NCBI RefSeq assembly: GCF_000429905.1
Contig: NZ_AUCT01000013.1
Span: 124,001-188,000, forward strand
Direction: 5' to 3'
Source: Desulfatibacillum aliphaticivorans DSM 15576
GTDB lineage: Bacteria > Desulfobacterota > Desulfobacteria > Desulfobacterales > Desulfatibacillaceae
DNA length: 64,000 nt
Part shown: positions 34,840-43,391 of the stretch, piece after piece
Layout of the letters: every line of letters starts with the position of its first letter
Numbering within the stretch: the stretch's first letter is position 1
Program-made: the position numbers and the translations under genes
Notes under the pieces: generated by a model
What the model saw: the letters and a program-made list of their open reading frames with translations, nothing else
Databases searched by the model: none
Told to the model about the DNA's origin: nothing

Positions 34840-36249
34840 TTAGATTTTTACCATGATATGGCGGACGACCGTATAGTCTTCCAGGCCGTACATGGAGAGG
34901 TCTTTTCCGTATCCCGACATTTTAAACCCGCCATGGGGCATTTCGGATGCATACATGAAATAGGTGTTGATCCAGGTGACTCCAAATTGAAGCATGGATG
35001 ACACCATGTGGGCCTTTTGAATATCCTTGGTCCAGATGGAGGAAGCCAGGCCGTATTTGCAGTCGTTGGCCCATTCAATGGCCTGATCCACGTCCTTGAA
35101 CTTGGTGACGGAAACCACCGGTCCGAAGACTTCCTCCTGAACCACCTCGTCATCCTGAAGCGCGTCCGCAATCAGGGTGGGTTCAAAGTAGCATCCCTTG
35201 TCGATGGCATTGCCGCCCGCGGTGATTTTCAGATGGGGAACCTTCTTGGCCCTTTCCACAAAGCCCTGAATGATTTTCCGCTGTTCCGCGGAGATGAGCG
35301 GTCCGATATCCTCCGCATGGATGTTTTTAACCGCGTCCGTTAATTTGTCCACAACCTCTTGGTAAATATTTTCCTGGACGTAGAGGCGGCAGGCGGCGGT
35401 GCAATCCTGGCCCGCATTGTAATATCCCCACATGGCCATGTTTTCCACCAGGTCGTCAATGTCGCAGTCGTCAAAGGCGATGACCGGCGCTTTGCCCCCC
35501 AGTTCCAAATGGGTGCGTTTGACATTGGATGCGGCGGACTGCAAGACCTGCTTCCCCGTTCCTACAGACCCCGTGACCGAAACCATTTGAACCTTGTCAT
35601 GAGCGGCCAGATGCTTTCCCACGACGCTTCCCTTGCCCGTGAGGACATTGAGAACGCCGGGGGGGAAAAGCTCTTTAATATCCTCCGCCAAGGCCAGAAT
35701 GGTCAACGGAGTGCACTCGGATGGCTTGAAAACCACGGTATTGCCGGCGGCCAGGGCGGGGGCGATTTTCCAGGCGCCCATCATCAAGGGGTAGTTCCAG
35801 GGGGCGATTTGTCCGACCACGCCCACCGGGTCCCTCCGGATCATGCTGGTGAAGCCTTCCAGGTACTCGCCGGAGGCGCTGCCTGACATGCAACGGCTGG
35901 CGCCTGCAAAAAACCGGAAGTGGTCGGAAATGGCGGGCATTTCGTCTTCCAGCATGCGTTGATAAGGCTTGCCGCAGTTGATGGATTCCAGTTTGGCCAG
36001 AAGCTCCGCTTTTTGGTCGATGCGATCCGCGAATTTGTACAGGATTTCGGCCCTGTCGGCGAAAGACTTCCGCTTCCATGCCGGGAAAGCCTCGTTCGCC
36101 GCCTGAATCGCCTCATCCACCTGAGCGATGGACGCGCAGGGGACCTCCGTAATGACTTCATTATTATCAGGATTTATAAGAACAGACTTTTCAGCCTCTC
36201 CCAAAACCATATTTCCATTTATCAAAAAACGGATGTCAAACTTTTCCAT
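34840..36249 (-). CDS. patD: Aldehyde dehydrogenase, PatD (gamma-aminobutyraldehyde dehydrogenase) type
   Basis: Protein of 469 residues with a full ALDH active site: QIAPWNYPLMMGAWK, THLELGGKAPVI (catalytic Glu), YYNAGQDCTAACRLYVQ (catalytic Cys) and EEVFGPVVSVTKF. Long stretches match what I know of E. coli PatD, including FRFFAGA, GEYLEG.TSMIRRDP, GYYNAGQDCTAACR and the C-terminal SGYGKDLSMYGLEDYTVVRH. PatD oxidises 4-aminobutanal to GABA with NAD. Here it is the last gene of an operon with metK, a SET protein, a decarboxylase and an aminotransferase, so its substrate may be an omega-amino or N-methylated omega-amino aldehyde. ATG 36249 is preceded by GGAG. Confidence 0.88.
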   Translation of the reverse strand: MEKFDIRFLINGNMVLGEAEKSVLINPDNNEVITEVPCASIAQVDEAIQAANEAFPAWKRKSFADRAEILYKFADRIDQKAELLAKLESINCGKPYQRMLEDEMPAISDHFRFFAGASRCMSGSASGEYLEGFTSMIRRDPVGVVGQIAPWNYPLMMGAWKIAPALAAGNTVVFKPSECTPLTILALAEDIKELFPPGVLNVLTGKGSVVGKHLAAHDKVQMVSVTGSVGTGKQVLQSAASNVKRTHLELGGKAPVIAFDDCDIDDLVENMAMWGYYNAGQDCTAACRLYVQENIYQEVVDKLTDAVKNIHAEDIGPLISAEQRKIIQGFVERAKKVPHLKITAGGNAIDKGCYFEPTLIADALQDDEVVQEEVFGPVVSVTKFKDVDQAIEWANDCKYGLASSIWTKDIQKAHMVSSMLQFGVTWINTYFMYASEMPHGGFKMSGYGKDLSMYGLEDYTVVRHIMVKI

Positions 36250-36268
36250 CACACGTTCTCCTTTGTAA

Positions 36269-37612
36269 TTATGAATATCCCATTTCGTCCATTGTCGATG
36301 CGATGCTGTCCCTCAAAATATCCACAATTTGGTCGGCGTGCTTTTTTTCGATGATCAAGGGGGGAGATAATATGCACAAGTTCTCGTACGGCCTGACGAT
36401 CAGCCCTTTTTCCTGGCAGAACTCATCCACGCGCTGGGCGACTGCGATATTCTCATCTTCATTGTCTGACACAACGCATTCGACGCAAGCCATTAAACAA
36501 TGGCCCCGGACGTCGCCGACCACGGAAAGCTCCTTAAGCGTTTTCAGGCGCTCCATGAAATATGGGCCCACCTCAAGGACATGGTCGGTTAATTTATCGC
36601 GCTTCATGATTTCAAGATATTTCAGGGCGGCGGCGCAGGTCACCGGATGCCCGGAATAGGTGAATCCATTGGTATAATAGGAATTCTCGCTGGCGGAGTC
36701 GCCGCTGATCCGGTCGACCAGCTTTTGGGAAAAAATAGCCGCGCCCAAGGGCTGATACCCGGATGAGATTCCTTTCGCCACGGTGATGATGTCCGGGACG
36801 ATTCCGAAAACCTCTTCAGAAGCAAAATAGTGCCCCAGCCTTCCAAAGGCGGTCACCACCTCGTCGGAGATGTACAGCACATCGTATTCCCTGCACACGT
36901 CCAAAGTCTTTTTATGATATCCGGGAGGAGGAACGATCACGCCGCCGGAGCCCATGATGGGTTCTGCGATGAAGCAAGCGACCTTATCCGGCCCGATCTC
37001 CAAAATCTTATCCCTTAATTCATTGACCCTGAGGTCGCAAAAATCCTCGATGCTCATCCCCTGGGGCCTTTTAAAGGGATTGGGGTCGGAGGTGGCGTGA
37101 ACAATGTCGGTGACATAATCGAAATAGCTCCGGTCGCATCTTTTTCCGTTTAGGGAAGCCGCCAGATAGGTGCTGCCATGGTAAGCGTTTTCGCGATAAA
37201 TAATGTGCTTTTTTTCTGGTTGGCCCAGGCAGTTGAAATAGTAATGGACAAACCGAATGGCCGACTCCACGGCGGTGGAACCGCTGTTCGTAAACTGGAA
37301 GCAGTTCAGGTCGCCGGGCGTCAACGCGCTCAGTTCCGTCGCCAGTTGGATGGAGGGTGGACTGGTCATGGCGCCGAAGGGGGTGTAATAGGCCAGTTTG
37401 ACGCATTGATCCGCTATGGCCTGCGCCATTTCCTCGTTTCCGTATCCGAGATTCACGCACCACATGCCGGAGATGGAATCAAGGAACTTGTTACCCTCAC
37501 TATCAAAAACATGAACCCCTTTCCCGGATTCAATGATCATGGACTCGGCGTCGCTTCCCAGATTCGACCATGGATGGATGATGTGTTTTTTGTCTTTTCC
37601 TGCAAGATTCAT
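36269..37612 (-). CDS. Class III (omega) aminotransferase
   Basis: Protein of 447 residues. Fold-type I class III features: YLDSISG-like start (FLDSISGMWCVNLGYG), FTNSGSTAVESAIRF, AYHGSTYLAASL, FIAEPIMGSGGVIVPPPGY, LYISDEVVTAFGRLG and the PLP Lys in DIITVAKGISSGYQPLGA, followed by FTYSGHPVTCAAAL. These enzymes move an amino group from a terminal amine (putrescine, cadaverine, beta-alanine, taurine) to pyruvate or 2-oxoglutarate. It lies between a decarboxylase and a PatD-like dehydrogenase, the order expected for converting a diamine into an omega-amino acid. Confidence 0.9.
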   Translation of the reverse strand: MNLAGKDKKHIIHPWSNLGSDAESMIIESGKGVHVFDSEGNKFLDSISGMWCVNLGYGNEEMAQAIADQCVKLAYYTPFGAMTSPPSIQLATELSALTPGDLNCFQFTNSGSTAVESAIRFVHYYFNCLGQPEKKHIIYRENAYHGSTYLAASLNGKRCDRSYFDYVTDIVHATSDPNPFKRPQGMSIEDFCDLRVNELRDKILEIGPDKVACFIAEPIMGSGGVIVPPPGYHKKTLDVCREYDVLYISDEVVTAFGRLGHYFASEEVFGIVPDIITVAKGISSGYQPLGAAIFSQKLVDRISGDSASENSYYTNGFTYSGHPVTCAAALKYLEIMKRDKLTDHVLEVGPYFMERLKTLKELSVVGDVRGHCLMACVECVVSDNEDENIAVAQRVDEFCQEKGLIVRPYENLCILSPPLIIEKKHADQIVDILRDSIASTMDEMGYS

Positions 37613-37650
37613 GTCTTTTCCTTCAATATTCCTATGCCCCTTGGGGTCTT

Positions 37651-38859
37651 TTAAAATACAATGTTTTCAGAAACCTGTCCCCGCATGCAATGGTTGGACA
37701 TCATGGATGACGCGTATCCGCCCGCATTAATAAAGGCAAGGAGGTCTCCCTCCTTGATCTGATCCGGCATGGGGAAATTGTCCTTCCAGACATCCAGGGA
37801 CTCGTTGATATTCCCGGCAATCGTAACGGGTTTCATCTTGTCCGTCTTTTGCTCCAGGACGACCGGCTCGCAGGGCAATCCGTAAAAGGCGGGCTCTATG
37901 GCCAGGGTAAATCCGCCGTTAACTCCGATAAAATCGGTCTGCTGTTTTCTTTCGACGGTGTTGACCTCCAAAATCAGAATGCCGCTGTCCTTGACGACAT
38001 AGTCCCCCGGTTCCACGCAAACGGTCAGCCCTTTGCCTCCGTAATGCTTGTTGATGACAGAGACCCAGGAGTCCAGATCCAGGTTCACGTCATCCTCATC
38101 ATGGGGAACCCCGAGCCCGCCGCCCAGATTGACGGAGGCAAGGTCTTTCACTTTGTCCGTAAACCAGTGCGTGGCTTCCAGGATCTCATCAAAGATGGAT
38201 AACTGGTTATTCAGGTAGCCGCATCCGGTATGGAAATGGATGGTATCCACAATAAGGCCGTGCTTGGAGGCCAGCGCCAGCGCTTCCTCGAACTGTTCCC
38301 TGTAGACGCCGAACTTGGTGGTTTTGTCTCCGCTGTATCTAAGGGTTTCGCTGTCCCTGTAACCGATGCCCATGGCCGGGTTGACCCGGATGCCGATTTT
38401 CCGATGGCTGCAGAACTGTCCCAAGCGCCGGATAGTGCTTAAAGAGTCGCAATTCAACCTCACGTCCGGATTATCGGCGAGCAGCCTTAGCTCGTCATTG
38501 GTCATTGCGTGGGCGGTGTACGAGATTTCACTGCATGTAAAGCCGCAGGAAAAAGCATGAAGCAGCTCATTGGGAGAGCATATGTCCACCCCGCACAGCC
38601 CCGTTTTTTTAATATGCGTCAGGATAGGGGCGAACCTGTTCGCTTTGATCGCATAATAAATTTGATAAGAATCAAGCTGACTCAGGGCTTCTTGCAATCG
38701 CTCAAGGTTTTGCGAAATCCGGTTTGCGCTGTAAAAAAAAGCAGGCGTCCCGGTCACGTTGATTAGGCCGGCCGCGGATTTTCCTGAAAAAACCAAATTC
38801 CCGTCTTTGTAACAAAGGTCCTCCCTCTCCCACCACAGACGGTTTTGTTGAGGAATCAT
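37651..38859 (-). CDS. Fold-III PLP decarboxylase (ODC/DAPDC-like) with altered active site
   Basis: Protein of 402 residues. It has the PLP Lys in YYAIKANRF (about residue 68), GVDICSPNEL, HFHTGCGYL and NLGGGLGV, all typical of ornithine, lysine and diaminopimelate decarboxylases. Two usually invariant positions differ: EPGRxxV reads EPGDYVV (Arg to Asp) and the segment that normally holds the catalytic Cys (GPTCDGLD or GPICESGD) reads GNINESLD, with Asn in place of Cys. These are by-eye alignments. ATG 38859 overlaps the SET stop (ATGA) and has AAGGAAG before it. Substrate could be a modified lysine or ornithine. Confidence 0.86.
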   Translation of the reverse strand: MIPQQNRLWWEREDLCYKDGNLVFSGKSAAGLINVTGTPAFFYSANRISQNLERLQEALSQLDSYQIYYAIKANRFAPILTHIKKTGLCGVDICSPNELLHAFSCGFTCSEISYTAHAMTNDELRLLADNPDVRLNCDSLSTIRRLGQFCSHRKIGIRVNPAMGIGYRDSETLRYSGDKTTKFGVYREQFEEALALASKHGLIVDTIHFHTGCGYLNNQLSIFDEILEATHWFTDKVKDLASVNLGGGLGVPHDEDDVNLDLDSWVSVINKHYGGKGLTVCVEPGDYVVKDSGILILEVNTVERKQQTDFIGVNGGFTLAIEPAFYGLPCEPVVLEQKTDKMKPVTIAGNINESLDVWKDNFPMPDQIKEGDLLAFINAGGYASSMMSNHCMRGQVSENIVF

Positions 38860-39326
38860 CCACACTTCCTTTCCAAATCTCGAAGGTATTTCCGGCCCAT
38901 TTCATTGATGGGCTCTTTGCGGCCGGTTATCCATTTTCGGCAATTAACGGAGCCGCAGGCGCAAGGAAATTGCTTGAACAATATGTCTTCCGTGGAGGCG
39001 TAATCCATTGTCAGGGCTTCCCCTTCATCAATATCCTGCAAAGCCCAGATTTCGAGCTTGTTCATGTCCAGGCACACAAGCGGGTCGCACGAATGCAGCA
39101 AGAGCCCGGAAAAATGAGGGTCGTAAAGATGCAGATTCGGGGTGATCTGAAGGGTGTGCTGAAGGATGTACGGCACGGCGATCCCCGTCATTCTTGCAAC
39201 CATCTCTCCTTTTTTAAAGGGGCGTTTTGTATAAATGCCGTCTCCTTGTATTTCGCAATGGTTGACCGTGAAGTCTTTTTCGCCGGGGTAGCCTTTGCCT
39301 GTTTCCAACTCGTAGGGATAGATCAT
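38856..39326 (-). CDS. Small SET-domain methyltransferase with post-SET motif
   Basis: Protein of 156 residues, a nearly bare SET domain. GDGIYTKRPFKKGEMVA starts the fold, LLHSCDPLVCLD stands for the NHSCxPN knot motif, DIDEGEALTMDYAST holds the catalytic Tyr, and CACGSVNCRKWITG is a post-SET zinc motif. SET proteins transfer methyl groups from SAM to lysine amines, usually in proteins; some act on small sites. There is no insert domain that would recognise a large protein. It is located between metK and a basic amino acid decarboxylase gene, so a free amino acid substrate is tempting (inference). Confidence 0.87.
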   Translation of the reverse strand: MIYPYELETGKGYPGEKDFTVNHCEIQGDGIYTKRPFKKGEMVARMTGIAVPYILQHTLQITPNLHLYDPHFSGLLLHSCDPLVCLDMNKLEIWALQDIDEGEALTMDYASTEDILFKQFPCACGSVNCRKWITGRKEPINEMGRKYLRDLERKCG

Positions 39327-39417
39327 AGCGTCCTCTTTTAAAGTCTTATAAAATTCCGGTTTAAAATATAAACTCAGGAACGTTTTTCATTGGCTTAACC
39401 GCAGGAAAGAAACGAGG

Positions 39418-40617
39418 CTAAGCGGCTTTCGCCACTTTACTCACCTTTTTCAGCGCTTCGACTTTGTCGGGCTGCTCCCACGGGAACATGTCCCTGCCGA
39501 AATGGCCGTATGCGGAGGTCATGCGATAGGACCAGTTTTTCGGGGTTTTCAGGTTCAGGTTGGCTATGATCGCCGCCGGACGAAAATCGAAAATGTCGCT
39601 GTCGTTGACCAGCATTTCAATGATCGATTCGTCGATCAGCGCCGTTCCGTAGGTGTCCACATTGATGGAGACGGGTTTTGAAACGCCAATGGCGTAAGCG
39701 ACCTGAATTTCGCATTTCTTAGCCAGGCCCGCGGCGACGATGTTTTTCGCCGCATACCGGGCGTAATAGGCGGCCGAGCGATCCACCTTGGAGGGGTCTT
39801 TTCCCGAGAAAGCGCCGCCGCCATGGCTTCCCACGCCGCCGTAGGTGTCCACGATGATTTTTCTACCGGTAAGCCCGGCGTCCGCATAGGGGCCTCCCAG
39901 GTAAAAGGCGCCCGTGGGATTGATGAAGTATTCGGTATCTTTTTTCAGCAGTCCGGTGGATTCAAACTCGTTCTTGACGACTTCAATGAGGTCCTTGCGA
40001 ATTTTTTCCAGGGGAACTTCGCCGGTCTGGTGGGAAACCACCACGGATTTGATAAATTCCGGACGGCCGTCCTTATAGCCAACCGAGACCTGCGCTTTGG
40101 AGTCGGGCCTGAGGTAGGGAATTTCCTTGGATTGCCGCATGCCCTCCAGGGTTTTGAGAAGCCTGTGGCTATAGGCTATGGGGGCGGGCATCATTTCCGG
40201 CGTTTCGGCGGTTGCATACCCGAACATCATTCCCTGGTCGCCGGCGCCCTGCTCGTCATAGAGCCCTTCGCCCTCGGTCACGCCCTGGGAGATATCCGGC
40301 GACTGGCCGTGGATCCGGCTGATATAGTCGAAATTGTCGCCCCAAAACAAAAGGCTTTCGTTATCGTATCCGATTTCATTGACAACCTGTCTGGCGATTT
40401 TTTCCGAATCGATTTCTTCCCATCCATTGCATGTAATCTCTCCCACATTGGCCACCAGATTATATCCGGCCATGGTTTCACAAGCCACCCGGCCTTCGGG
40501 ATCTTTTTCAAGACATGCATCAACGATGGCGTCTGAAATTTGGTCGCAGATTTTGTCCGGATGTCCGCTGCCCACAGACTCTGACGTAAATACATGTTTG
40601 GCGTTGATCTTGCTCAT
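39418..40617 (-). CDS. metK: S-adenosylmethionine synthetase
   Basis: Protein of 399 residues with the family's motifs: FTSESVGSGHPDKICDQISD at the start, GAGDQGMMFGYA near residue 125, and GGVGSHGGGAFSGKDPSKVDRSAAY near 265. It makes SAM from methionine and ATP. Usually metK stands alone or with ahcY; here it is the first gene of an operon with a SET methyltransferase, decarboxylase, aminotransferase and aldehyde dehydrogenase, so it may be a dedicated copy for heavy methyl demand. GGAGG precedes ATG 40617. Confidence 0.96.
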   Translation of the reverse strand: MSKINAKHVFTSESVGSGHPDKICDQISDAIVDACLEKDPEGRVACETMAGYNLVANVGEITCNGWEEIDSEKIARQVVNEIGYDNESLLFWGDNFDYISRIHGQSPDISQGVTEGEGLYDEQGAGDQGMMFGYATAETPEMMPAPIAYSHRLLKTLEGMRQSKEIPYLRPDSKAQVSVGYKDGRPEFIKSVVVSHQTGEVPLEKIRKDLIEVVKNEFESTGLLKKDTEYFINPTGAFYLGGPYADAGLTGRKIIVDTYGGVGSHGGGAFSGKDPSKVDRSAAYYARYAAKNIVAAGLAKKCEIQVAYAIGVSKPVSINVDTYGTALIDESIIEMLVNDSDIFDFRPAAIIANLNLKTPKNWSYRMTSAYGHFGRDMFPWEQPDKVEALKKVSKVAKAA

Positions 40618-40740
40618 GTTCAGGTTCCTCCGAGAATTCTAAATAAATACAGTGATATATCCACTCCAGACCAGCTCAGCTTCAGGTGATGGGATCGAGA
40701 GCGTTTCCATTTTGCAATTCAAAACACGGATTAAGGCCTT

Positions 40741-40756
40741 AGCCATATTCGTGCCA
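40741..40756 (-). promoter_or_regulatory. Probable sigma-54 promoter of the metK operon
   Basis: Minus-strand TGGCACG followed, at the exact ten-base GG-to-GC spacing, by TGGCT. The -24 element matches the consensus fully; the -12 element has one mismatch (TTGCT expected). Transcription would begin near 40731, about 114 bases before the metK start. A divergent sigma-54 activator gene starts at 41085. Confidence 0.68.
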
Positions 40757-40854
40757 CAGGCTTTGGGAAAATGACTATCTATTTGATATTATGTGGTAAA
40801 ATACTTCGAGAAAATATGAGCAAGAATCCTGCTTGCGTACAACTTTCACTAGTT

Positions 40855-41045
40855 TGTAAACTCTTTGCACAGTTATTTGTTTATGGTTGTATTGTGTGTG
40901 CACTATTGATACGGTGCATTCTCCTTGGTCGCATTGGGAATGTGTTTAATTGCCAATATTCTTAATGCCCGCGCCGTGTTCAAATGGATGCGGCGGGCGC
41001 GGAAAAATCGGGGCTTCTCTATTGAGATTGTGCAATTATTGCACA
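40855..41045. promoter_or_regulatory. Palindromic activator sites between metK and the sigma-54 regulator
   Basis: Perfect 17-bp palindrome TGTGCAATTATTGCACA at 41029-41045. A weaker relative TGTAAACTCTTTGCACA lies at 40855-40871, and a half site TGTGCA near 40896. They stand about 100-290 bases upstream of the metK -24/-12 element, the usual place for enhancer sites, and the perfect one is 40 bases before the regulator's own start, allowing autoregulation. Confidence 0.62.
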
Positions 41046-41084
41046 GTCAATGCCGCGAGATGAAAAAATAAGGCGGGTTCGAAC

Positions 41085-42446
41085 ATGAGCAATTTAAAAA
41101 TTTTGGTCGTGGAAGCCAGCAAACTTGTCTTCGACCAGGTCAGGCGAATATACAGCGGCCAGCCCACCGAGATTTTTCTTGCCAAAAGTCTGGGGCACGC
41201 CTTTGAACAATTCGAGGAAATGACTTTTGACATCCTTATTATCAGCGGCTCCGCCCTCCGGCGCAACATCGACCACTCCATCGATCTTCTGGAGACCATC
41301 TCCAACAACTGTTCGATCACCCAAATCATCATCCTGGCGGAAAAAAAGGACCTCACGGCGGCGTCCTCGGCCTTGAGAACCGGGTCGTGCCAATATTCCC
41401 GGCTGCCTATAGACGATAAAGAGCTCAAGATGTTGATTGACGCCGCAGAGCATAACCGGCCTGAATTTGGAATGAACCTTTTATTAAAGGACGACCTCAA
41501 AAAGGTATCGTTCCATGACATGGTCGGCGCCTCCGGACTCATGAAGGAGGTTTTCAGGCAGATTCGCCAGGCCGCCATGTCGGATATTCCCGTATTGATC
41601 AGCGGGGAGACCGGCACGGGCAAGGACCTGGTGGCCAACGCCATCCACCAGATCAGCGCCAGGCAGGAATATCCGTTCATCCCCATCCATCTTGGGTCCC
41701 TGCCCTCGGAGCTTGTATCAAGCGAGCTTTTCGGCCATGAAAAAGGCGCCTTCACCGGCGCCTGGAAGCGCCATAAAGGGTCCTTTGAAAAAGCCAAAAA
41801 AGGAACGGTCTTTTTGGATGAAGTGGGCACCATCGACCAAAAAAACCAGGTGGCGCTTTTGCGGGTTCTGGAGACCCAGTCCTTTAATCGAATCGGCGGA
41901 ACCGTCAATATTAAAACCAATGTTCGGGTTGTGGCGGCCACCAATGAAAATCTGGCCGCTGCGGTGGCTAAGAAAAAATTCCGGGAAGACCTTTTTTACA
42001 GGCTGGACGTTTTTTCCATAACCATTCCCCCGGTAAGAAAAAGGCCTGGGGACATCTCCCTGCTGGTGGATTATTATCTAAGGCGATTTAACGACGCCTA
42101 CCAAAAAAATATCATGGGCCTTTCGCCCCAGTGCATTTCCATCATGGAAGCCTACGAATGGCCTGGAAATGTCAGGGAAATCAAGAACATCATCCACCGG
42201 GCGGTGGTGCTGTGCGACGAAAAGGTGCTCCTGCCCAAGCACCTTCCCAAAAGGCTTTTGGAGGGCAGCGGAAACAGCCATCCGGTGGACATAAGAGTCG
42301 GGGATTCCATTGAAGAGGCGGAATACAAGCTGATTGTGGAAACCCTGAATGTGGCCATGAACAATAAAAGCCGCGCCGCCAAAATGCTGGGAATCAGCCG
42401 AAGGGCCCTCTATAACAAATTGGAAAAACACAACCTGATGCTCTAA
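41085..42446 (+). CDS. Sigma-54 activator with a degenerate receiver domain
   Basis: Protein of 453 residues. Residues 1-125 resemble a response-regulator receiver (KILVVEASKLVFDQVRRIY), but the acidic pair is replaced by EAS and the phospho-Asp position reads FDILIISGSAL, so it is unlikely to be phosphorylated in the usual way. Residues about 145-380 form the AAA+ domain: GETGTGKDLVA, GAFTGAWKRHKG, VFLDEVGTID and VRVVAATNENL. A Fis-type helix-turn-helix closes it (RAAKMLGISRRALYNKL). It is divergent from the metK operon and probably controls it through the palindromes between them. Confidence 0.92.
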   Translation: MSNLKILVVEASKLVFDQVRRIYSGQPTEIFLAKSLGHAFEQFEEMTFDILIISGSALRRNIDHSIDLLETISNNCSITQIIILAEKKDLTAASSALRTGSCQYSRLPIDDKELKMLIDAAEHNRPEFGMNLLLKDDLKKVSFHDMVGASGLMKEVFRQIRQAAMSDIPVLISGETGTGKDLVANAIHQISARQEYPFIPIHLGSLPSELVSSELFGHEKGAFTGAWKRHKGSFEKAKKGTVFLDEVGTIDQKNQVALLRVLETQSFNRIGGTVNIKTNVRVVAATNENLAAAVAKKKFREDLFYRLDVFSITIPPVRKRPGDISLLVDYYLRRFNDAYQKNIMGLSPQCISIMEAYEWPGNVREIKNIIHRAVVLCDEKVLLPKHLPKRLLEGSGNSHPVDIRVGDSIEEAEYKLIVETLNVAMNNKSRAAKMLGISRRALYNKLEKHNLML

Positions 42447-42499
42447 CCCCACTCCGCTGCAAAGCCAAATCCTCAGCGTTCTCGGCTACGAGATAGTCG

Positions 42500-43270
42500 G
42501 TGGGGTCTTACAAGAAACACCCAAATAACATACTTATTTTACAGCTATTTATAAATAGGTACTGCCTCTTTCCCAGAAACTCCTGTTTAATTGTTTTTGT
42601 TAGCTTTTTTGCCTGCAAGGAGCCTGCGCCGAAAGAGGAGCAGTTGTTTCAAAGCGCTTTGAAAGATACCTTTACGGTTTGGAAAAAAGTGTCCAACGCC
42701 GCCAATCCCACCAAAGAAAGAATTGAAGGCGCGGAAGAGTCCGAAGGCTATTTCATAAAATATGACACGGATGTCCAACGCAAGGTCATGCTTGCGGAAA
42801 AATCCAAAATTGAAAAAGCCAGGAAAGAATTTCAGGAGGTTATCCAAGACTACTCCGACAGCATTTGGGCTGATGACGCCGCGTTTTTCCAGCTTATGTT
42901 GTTTATGCATGCAGAAATTAAAGAGCAATATGATGATCAGGAGCTTTATAAACGCATTGGTGCGTATTTAGGCAAGCGCCAAACCCTGAGCGTAGAGCCG
43001 TGGACAGTGGAAGCATTCGATGATTTCATGCCCGGCGTACTCGGCCCGCAAGGTCTAAACCGTTGGAACATAGACAATTCCGACGCGTTAAGGCTCTATT
43101 TGTATGCCAGGTTAATCACCGGTTACGCATCCCGCCGGGAATTTGACAAGGCGTCGCATGCCGTGGAGATGCTGAAACAGGAACCTGCGTTGGCGCCCTG
43201 CGCAGAGGAAATGAATCAGGTGATAGAGTATGTCAAAAAATCTCCACATAAGTTTCCAAATAACCATTGA
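42500..43270 (+). CDS. Putative lipoprotein of unknown function
   Basis: Frame of 256 residues starting GTG 42500. A hydrophobic stretch ends VFVSFFACKEP, which looks like a lipobox, so an internal start (for example near residue 20-28) may be used. The mature part is helical and charged: KARKEFQEVIQDYSDSIWADDAAFFQLM resembles TPR-type spacing in part (positions 107-134), and EFDKASHAVEMLKQEPALAPC follows. No family recognised. The gene is more AT-rich than its neighbours and stands alone between the sigma-54 regulator and the ABM gene. Confidence concerns the coding call. Confidence 0.6.
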   Translation: MGSYKKHPNNILILQLFINRYCLFPRNSCLIVFVSFFACKEPAPKEEQLFQSALKDTFTVWKKVSNAANPTKERIEGAEESEGYFIKYDTDVQRKVMLAEKSKIEKARKEFQEVIQDYSDSIWADDAAFFQLMLFMHAEIKEQYDDQELYKRIGAYLGKRQTLSVEPWTVEAFDDFMPGVLGPQGLNRWNIDNSDALRLYLYARLITGYASRREFDKASHAVEMLKQEPALAPCAEEMNQVIEYVKKSPHKFPNNH

Positions 43271-43391
43271 CCGGCCTAAAAATCTGACGAGCGCTCTATT
43301 TTATTATTGTCCTTTTTATCCCGATTGTGTGAATATGGGAAGCGAGGATTCCGCCCCGCGTCATTTTAACTTCCCACATAAGGAGAAAGCC

